From NCBI RefSeq assembly GCF_012432095.1, contig NC_081173.1, positions 18,202,498 through 18,266,497 of the forward strand: a stretch of 64,000 bases of DNA, read 5' to 3'. Shown piece after piece: positions 58,736-64,000 of the stretch; position 1 is the stretch's first letter; each line of letters opens with the position of its first letter. Origin of the DNA: Onychostoma macrolepis (taxonomy: Eukaryota; Chordata; Actinopteri; Cypriniformes; Cyprinidae). The notes below the pieces were generated by a model, which did no database searches, was not told the origin of the DNA, and worked only from the letters and a program-made list of their open reading frames with translations. The translations under genes and the position numbers were made by a program.

Positions 58736-60280
58736 CAAGTGCTGGTCATATAATTACAATATCAACAAAAAGTTTATTTATTTCACTAATTCCATTCAAA
58801 AAGTGAAATTTGTATATTATATTCATTCATTACACACAGACTGATATATTTCAAATGTTTATTACTTTTAATTTTGATGATTAGAGCTTACAGCTCATGA
58901 AAGTCAAAAATCAGTATCTCAAAATATTAGAATATTTACATTTGAGTTTGAATAAATGACCATCCCTACAGTATAAATTCTGGGTATCTCTTGTTCTTTG
59001 AAACCACAATAATGGGGAAGACTGCTGACTTGGCAATGATCCAGAAGAGGAACATTGACACCCTCCACAAAGAGGGTAAGTCACAGAAGGTCATTACTGA
59101 AAGGTGTGGCTGTTTACAGAGTGCTGTATCAAAGCATATTAAATGCAAAGTTGACTGGAAGGAAGAATTTGGGTAGGAAAAGGTGCACAAGCAACAGGGA
59201 TGACCGCAAGCTTGAGAATACAGTCAAGCAAAGCCGATTCAAACACTTGGGAGAGCTTCACAAGGAGAGAACTGAAGCTGGAGTCAGTACATCAAGAGTC
59301 ACCACGCTCGGACGTCTTCAGGAAAAGGGCTACCAAGCCACTTCTGAACCAGAGACAACGTCAGAAGCATCTTACCTGGGCTGTGGAGAAAAAGAACTGG
59401 ACTGTTGCTCAGTGGTCCAAAGTCCTCTTTTCAGATGAAAGTAAATTTTACATTTAATTTGGAAATCAAGGTCCCAGAGTCGGAAGGAAGAGTGGAGAGG
59501 CACAGAATCCATGTTGCTTGAAGTCCAGTGTGAAGTTTCCACAGTCAGTGATGATTTGGGCTGCCATGTCATCTGCTGGTGTTGGTCCACTGTGTTTTCT
59601 GAAGTCCACAGTCAACGCAGCCATCTACCAGGAAATTTTAGAGCACTTCATGATTCCTTCTGCTGACAAGCTTTATGGAGATGCTGATTTCATTTTCCAG
59701 CAGGACTTGGCACCTGCCCATACTGCCAAAGATACCAAAAGCTGGTTCAATGACCATAGTGTTACTGTGCTTGATTGGCCAGCAAACTCGCCTGACCTGA
59801 ACCCCATAGAGAATCTATGGGGTATTGTCAAAAGGAAGATGAGAGACACCAGACCCAACAATGCAGATGAGCTGAAGGCCACTATCAGAGCAACCTGGGC
59901 TCTCATAACACCTGAGCAGTGCCACAGACTGATCGACTCCATGCCACGCCGCATTGCTGCAGTAATTCAGGCAAAAGGAGCCCCAACTAAGTATTGAGTG
60001 CTGTACATGCTCATACTTTTCATTTTCATACTTTTCAGTTGGCCAAGATTTCTAAAAATCCTTTCTTTGTATTGGTCTTAAGTAATATTCTAATATTTTG
60101 AGATATTGATTTTTGACTTTAATGAGCTGTAAGCTCTAATCATCAAAATTAAAAGAAATAAATATTTGAAATATATCAGTCTGTGTGTAATGAACGAATA
60201 TAATATACAAGTTTCACTTTTTGAAAGGAATTAGTGAAATCAACTTTTTGATGATATTCTAATTATATGACCAGCACCTG
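58736..60280 (+). mobile_element. Tc1-like transposon (family D), best preserved copy
   Basis: This 1545-bp element is flanked by TA (58734-58735 and 60281-60282). Its inverted repeats are about 205 bp, starting CAAGTGCTGGTCATATAATT (left) and CAGGTGCTGGTCATATAATT (right, reverse-complemented). It holds a full-length plus-strand transposase with very few lesions. Complete length, TA flanks and matched ends make it the reference copy for this family in the window. Confidence 0.9.
59012..59997 (+). pseudogene. Tc1 transposase, nearly intact
   Basis: Cut-and-paste DDE transposase. It starts at ATG 59012 (MGKTADLAMIQKRNIDTLHK) with an N-terminal helix-turn-helix region (residues about 1-55, CGCLQSAVSKHIK). 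The frame shifts between about 59150 and 59200. It resumes as MTASLRIQSSKADSN and continues HLTWAVEKKNWTVAQWSKV with FSDESKF (first catalytic Asp). One stop at 59455-59457 follows FYI, where the 41503 copy has TCA (Ser). The frame then runs to VIQAKGAPTKY and TGA at 59997. FQQDLAPAHTA and PDLNPIENLW give the second Asp and the Glu with 34 residues between them (DD34E). So one frameshift and one nonsense change are the visible disabling lesions. Confidence 0.9.
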
Positions 60281-60282
60281 TA

Positions 60283-61088
60283 TGTGCTGTTTAATGCATT
60301 TGAGACGTTTTGTTTTCCTCCGTGCATAACTGAGATGTCACGACTATATTTTTCATCTGTAAATGTTAGAAAGTCATGTAAATATATCAATTTTTCTGCA
60401 CGCATGTACTCTAAACAAACAGAGCTCAACAAAATATGTCAAATATGCATTTTGCTCAAATTTTCGTTGTTGGACATTAAATGTGCCATTTATAGAATTT
60501 TAAAGGTATATTGTTATGATAACATAGCAGTAGTAACTGCAAAGGCACTGTTGTAATGGGTAAATAAAATAAGCTGATGCAGTCTACTAAGCTCAAATGA
60601 GTTATTGTGTGTTTCTTAGTTATAGCAGTTAAAATGTAGTTTTAATTTAGTGATTTTAATGCTTTAAAGAGCAATGTTAGATTGCAATGTTCTAATGCTA
60701 TCTGTTCTAACTATAAAAGGGACAGCTGTCATAAAACCAGAGAGAAAGAATGCATGGCTATGAGAGTGTATGAGAGAGCCAGTAGTAAAATCATTGCATT
60801 CATATTGGTCAGCGTTAGAGGAGCTCAGCTTAGCCTGACAGTTTGCCTGCCCTGGACCAGGTTAGTTTTCCAGCATAAGTAGCCACAGTGACTGAGGTTG
60901 ATCTTTGTTAAATTTGGAACCGAATCATTTGACAGTGAGTCAGATTAACTGAAATGAGCCTGGCCTATTTGGTAAACTTGTTTTATGAAACAGGCCTTGA
61001 GGCATTAGAAGTCAGAATACACATAAGTTAATTTATGATTTGCTGTCTGTCTGAACCAAAGAAATAAAAGCAATCATATTTTTTTTTT
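60283..61088. other. Non-coding stretch, possible old repeat
   Basis: No coding domain. Text around 60960-61000 (GGTAAACTTGTTTTATGAAA, CAGGCC) resembles a cyprinid repeat end, but no boundaries could be set. Confidence 0.35.
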
Positions 61089-61090
61089 CC

Positions 61091-61298
61091 ACTACATCGA
61101 ATCGCATTGTGTTGAATCGAATCTAATCGAAAATTGGATCGCATTGCATCGTAACCATAGACTGTAAAAAAAAGATCGTAACAGGGGTGAATCGTATCGC
61201 ATCGCTAGCTGCTTCACATGTATCTTCAATGTGTCGAATCGTTGGCTATGCATCGAGATGCGTATCGCATCGGCCTCAGTTATGGAGATGTACATCCC
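61091..61298. repeat. ATCG-rich dispersed repeat
   Basis: Dense ATCGAATCG/GTATCGCATCG words over 200 bp, ending GAGATGTACATCCCT. This wording is typical of a fish DNA-transposon end. It is followed by a short TA run (61301-61313). No gene. Confidence 0.6.
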
Positions 61299-61319
61299 TT
61301 ATATATATATATATTACTA

Positions 61320-63050
61320 ACCTTTAACCTTACTTACCTTACACATTTACAACTACACTGCTATGACAACATAACACCATACATCCTAAAACAAACATTT
61401 TAAAATTATACAAATTATAGAAGCAGAAATGGGTCCCACTTACTTCCATAATAAGTGCCTCACCATAATCCAAATTTTTAAATAAAATAAAATAAAATAA
61501 CTGCGTCTATCTTGTACTGAACCTGGAAAACTAATCTTACCAAATTATTGGTTGAGTCTAAAAATTAACAATCCATTAATATGCAAGAAAATGAGATATC
61601 GACAGCCATTCTCCTCACGTCCCATAATACAAGGTCTCAGAAGTTGACCAAAAACACAGTTAAAGGACCCATGCAGATAACCTTTGACCTGTGGTCACTA
61701 ACGGTCACTTAAAATGCCCTGAGCTACTTTGGAAACATGTCAGCAGATTGTGGCTTGCTCAATGCCAGACATCCTGGTACTAAGGGGGTGACGCCACCAC
61801 ATGCCAACAGCAAACTGTGATGGTGATGATGATAATGTAACAGTGCAGTACTCTGGTAACCCTGTCACTTCTTTCTACATTCATGGTGATATTCTATTTG
61901 AACTCTGCCTTCCGCTGACTGTGTGCACATATTTGTTGACGTAAGAGGACATGCTTCATACTGTCCCACTCGCTAAGAGAAAAAAAAGCATGTAATGTTT
62001 CATGAGCTGCAAAGCAGACACAGACTTCAAAAAAGCCACCTGGGTGTTTGTTGACCTACATAGGTAACCATATGGTGGTTTTCATACACTAAATCATACA
62101 TGCAGAACCATGATACAATATAGATCAATTCAGATGTGCTCAGACCATTTTATCTTTTCCAACCTAAAACATCACATTCCCTGTACTCTATCTCTCTGTA
62201 CTTAAAATTCTATTAAAATCCCATGTTATTTTTAGGAATTTGATCAGGAATTATCCAAAACTAACTAACTAGCTATTTATTTAGTTACAGAATTTTAAAA
62301 CAAACTAAATTTTTAGCTCAGAAATCTGAGGGGGCATGTGCTTCTCACTAGGTTTCTGCAAATCAGTTTATAATTGTAAGTCATTAGTGATCTGTTGTAA
62401 CTTGTAATATGGACTGACAAACCTTTCTGAGCTGTTACTTATTTAGAAATGGACCCAATTAGAGGACACTGTTATCACAAGTGATGGTGGCTGAAGTGTA
62501 TATTACTATTCTAGGCACACAGCAATTAATTCGCACATTATTATACACCAGACTGTTAATTATACAGAAATAAATAATGTGCATTCACAAGTCTCCACAT
62601 TTACTGAAAAACGAGGAATTGCTGCACCTTAATAATGTTGTAGAAGAGCTTCTCGGAAATGATGCAAGGAGGTTGTCATCAGTTCACTGCACATCAGTCA
62701 GTATGTCTGTTTGGTCTGTCCTGTTTTCTGCAAAATGCTGCTGTTGAATTGTTTTATAATGAGACAAGCATGTGACAAGTAATGTGTGTTTTCATTATTT
62801 CAAAGTAATGCAAATTGTGCAAACATCTGGATTTTGCAGGACTTCACACAACATACACTACAATGCCACAAAAAGCATGAAATAAAATGTTATGATACAT
62901 GGGGTGAACATTTTTAGGTGAACTACGCCTTTAAGACACAGAAAACCGAGAAAGACAATGAAACAGTGAGGATGGTCACAGAGGAAAAGTGAGAAATGGA
63001 ATTAGAGAGGAGATAGCCCAAGTGTGTCTTGATACTGTATCAAAATAATG
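61320..63050. other. Non-coding stretch with a repeat fragment
   Basis: (AAAAT)n at about 61478-61500; a truncated AGTTCACC-family end at about 62908-62932 (TTTTTAGGTGAACTACGCC). A moderately complex patch lies at 61730-62060. No coding signal. Confidence 0.4.
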
Positions 63051-63074
63051 GTACAACAAGATGTCTCACACATT

Positions 63075-63240
63075 CTCTTTTTTTTCCTGCAAGCTGTGCT
63101 TGTAACAACTATCTCCTGTTGCTATGGTCGGAGAAGACCTGTGGGGGTGACAGCTGTCAATCAAACTTCATCAGCCGGGAAGAGTGCGTGTTCATGTGTT
63201 CATGGGTTTATGTGTATATGAATGCACATGTGGGATAGAT
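63075..63240. promoter_or_regulatory. Candidate regulatory block with TGACAGCTGTCA palindrome
   Basis: 63148-63159 reads TGACAGCTGTCA, the perfect palindromic site of TGIF/PKNOX/MEIS homeodomain proteins, directly followed by ATCAA, so that TCAATCA resembles a PBX site. The block is complex and GC-richer than its flanks. A plus frame here (KTCGGDSC...SREECVFMC) looks vaguely like the end of a Kunitz domain, but the Cys spacing is wrong and the splice context is poor. Confidence 0.35.
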
Positions 63241-63249
63241 GCAGAGGCA

Positions 63250-63853
63250 AGATCTGCTGAGGCAGAACAAAACCATGAGCCTGAATATTTCTCCAGATGT
63301 TTAACAAATTATGTTGGATGTCAGAACTGTAGAATATAAAATTAGTTACACTACACCTACATTTCAGAAAAAAAAATCCTTTATTATTTGGACTTTAGGA
63401 AGGACAAAGAAAAATATAAGCTACAAATAATGCCTTTCTTTTAACATGACAGATCAACTAGATAAAGGCAATTTAGGAAATTTGTGGAAAGACCCCACTG
63501 ATCTGCAAGAAAAGCCACTATCCACTGACTTGCTTTGAGCAAAATAATTTTTAAACTTTTAAATTTGACTCTGACCTGGACCATTTTATACAAAGACAAC
63601 TCTATATACTATTTACAAGTTGGGAAGTCATAAATATGATGTCAGATGCATTCAAATCACTTTGGGTGGGGAAAATACAGCAAGATTTTTAAACTCTACT
63701 TCTACAAAACGATAAACTAAGAATGTGTATCAGGTGTCTTTTTACTTTCTTACGTTTTTATTTAATTTATAAAGTTGCCATAAATTAAATTGTTGTATAT
63801 AATATTGTAATTGCAATACTATTGAATTTTGTACATGCAACTTAGCATGTTTT

Positions 63854-63858
<5 letters not shown>
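63250..63858. other. AT-rich stretch without gene
   Basis: Nothing recognised. Confidence 0.4.

Positions 63859-63859
<1 letters not shown>

Positions 63860-63936
<77 letters not shown>
63860..63936. repeat. Long (TA)n microsatellite
   Basis: About 38 uninterrupted TA units, the longest pure tract in the window. Confidence 0.97.
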
Positions 63937-63938
<2 letters not shown>

Positions 63939-64000
63939 CCAACACAGAAACAATTGGCTCAAAGAAAATCTTGTTCATGTGTCAAACATGTAAATGTCAT

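Noticed and set aside
63029..63238. Possible Kunitz-domain exon (GGDSC...REECVFMC)
   Set aside because: Too few residues between the second and third Cys for a Kunitz fold, and no convincing donor site in the expected phase. A regulatory reading of the same DNA fits better.
63742..63978. 78-codon frame over the long TA tract
   Set aside because: Translation of the microsatellite (Tyr-Ile repeat).
1..64000. CRISPR array, operons, rRNA or other prokaryotic features
   Set aside because: Base composition, microsatellites, Tc1 elements and the LINE show a vertebrate genome; no regularly spaced identical repeats with unique spacers were seen.

Overview
The window looks like intergenic or intronic DNA of a cyprinid teleost (zebrafish/carp relative). 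It is AT-rich, it is crowded with microsatellites, and it carries Tc1 transposon families and short dispersed repeats that I recognise from cyprinid genomes. I found no host protein-coding exon, rRNA or tRNA gene. Every protein signal I can support belongs to a transposable element, and every one of those genes is broken. Family assignments rest on remembered families and visible motifs, not on a database search.

Layout. 1-6300: AT-rich, no recognised feature except a (TG)n tract. 6317-7062: terminal-inverted-repeat element with an internal tRNA-like stretch. 7.3-10.8 kb: microsatellites, a possible conserved block and two cyprinid dispersed repeats. 11-16 kb: possible conserved non-coding blocks, plus a TA-flanked MITE (13704-14402) containing a LINE/SINE-type 3' tail. 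16.5-17.6 kb: two inverted-repeat elements, one with an 8-bp target duplication. 19568-21764: three-deep nest (MITE containing a Tc1, which contains an 866-bp TG...CA solo-LTR-like insertion). 22.4-24.5 kb: two MITEs. 25-30 kb: low-repeat interval with possible conserved blocks, a perfect hairpin and a 30-bp foldback. 30498-32207: large foldback element. 33167-34108: internally deleted Tc1. 36765-37175: Tc1 transposase fragment. 41503-43044: complete-length but mosaic Tc1. 45020-51537: second three-deep nest (short inverted-repeat element containing a Tc1, which contains a 4.7-kb L1-like LINE). 52.8-54.8 kb: further dispersed repeats. 58736-60280: best-preserved Tc1. 61.1-64 kb: ATCG-rich repeat, a block with a TGACAGCTGTCA palindrome, and a long (TA)n tract.

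How the parts relate. Six Tc1-type loci of four families are present, and the DD34E catalytic signature can still be read in three. Nesting gives relative ages: the short inverted-repeat elements came first, Tc1 copies landed in them at TA, and an LTR element and a LINE later entered those Tc1 copies. The Tc1 at 41503-43044 has one end and the transposase C-terminus from the family of the 33167 copy, and the rest from the family of the 58736 copy. No functional autonomous element is visible. The non-repeat intervals may hold long-range regulatory DNA, but this cannot be shown without cross-species alignment.
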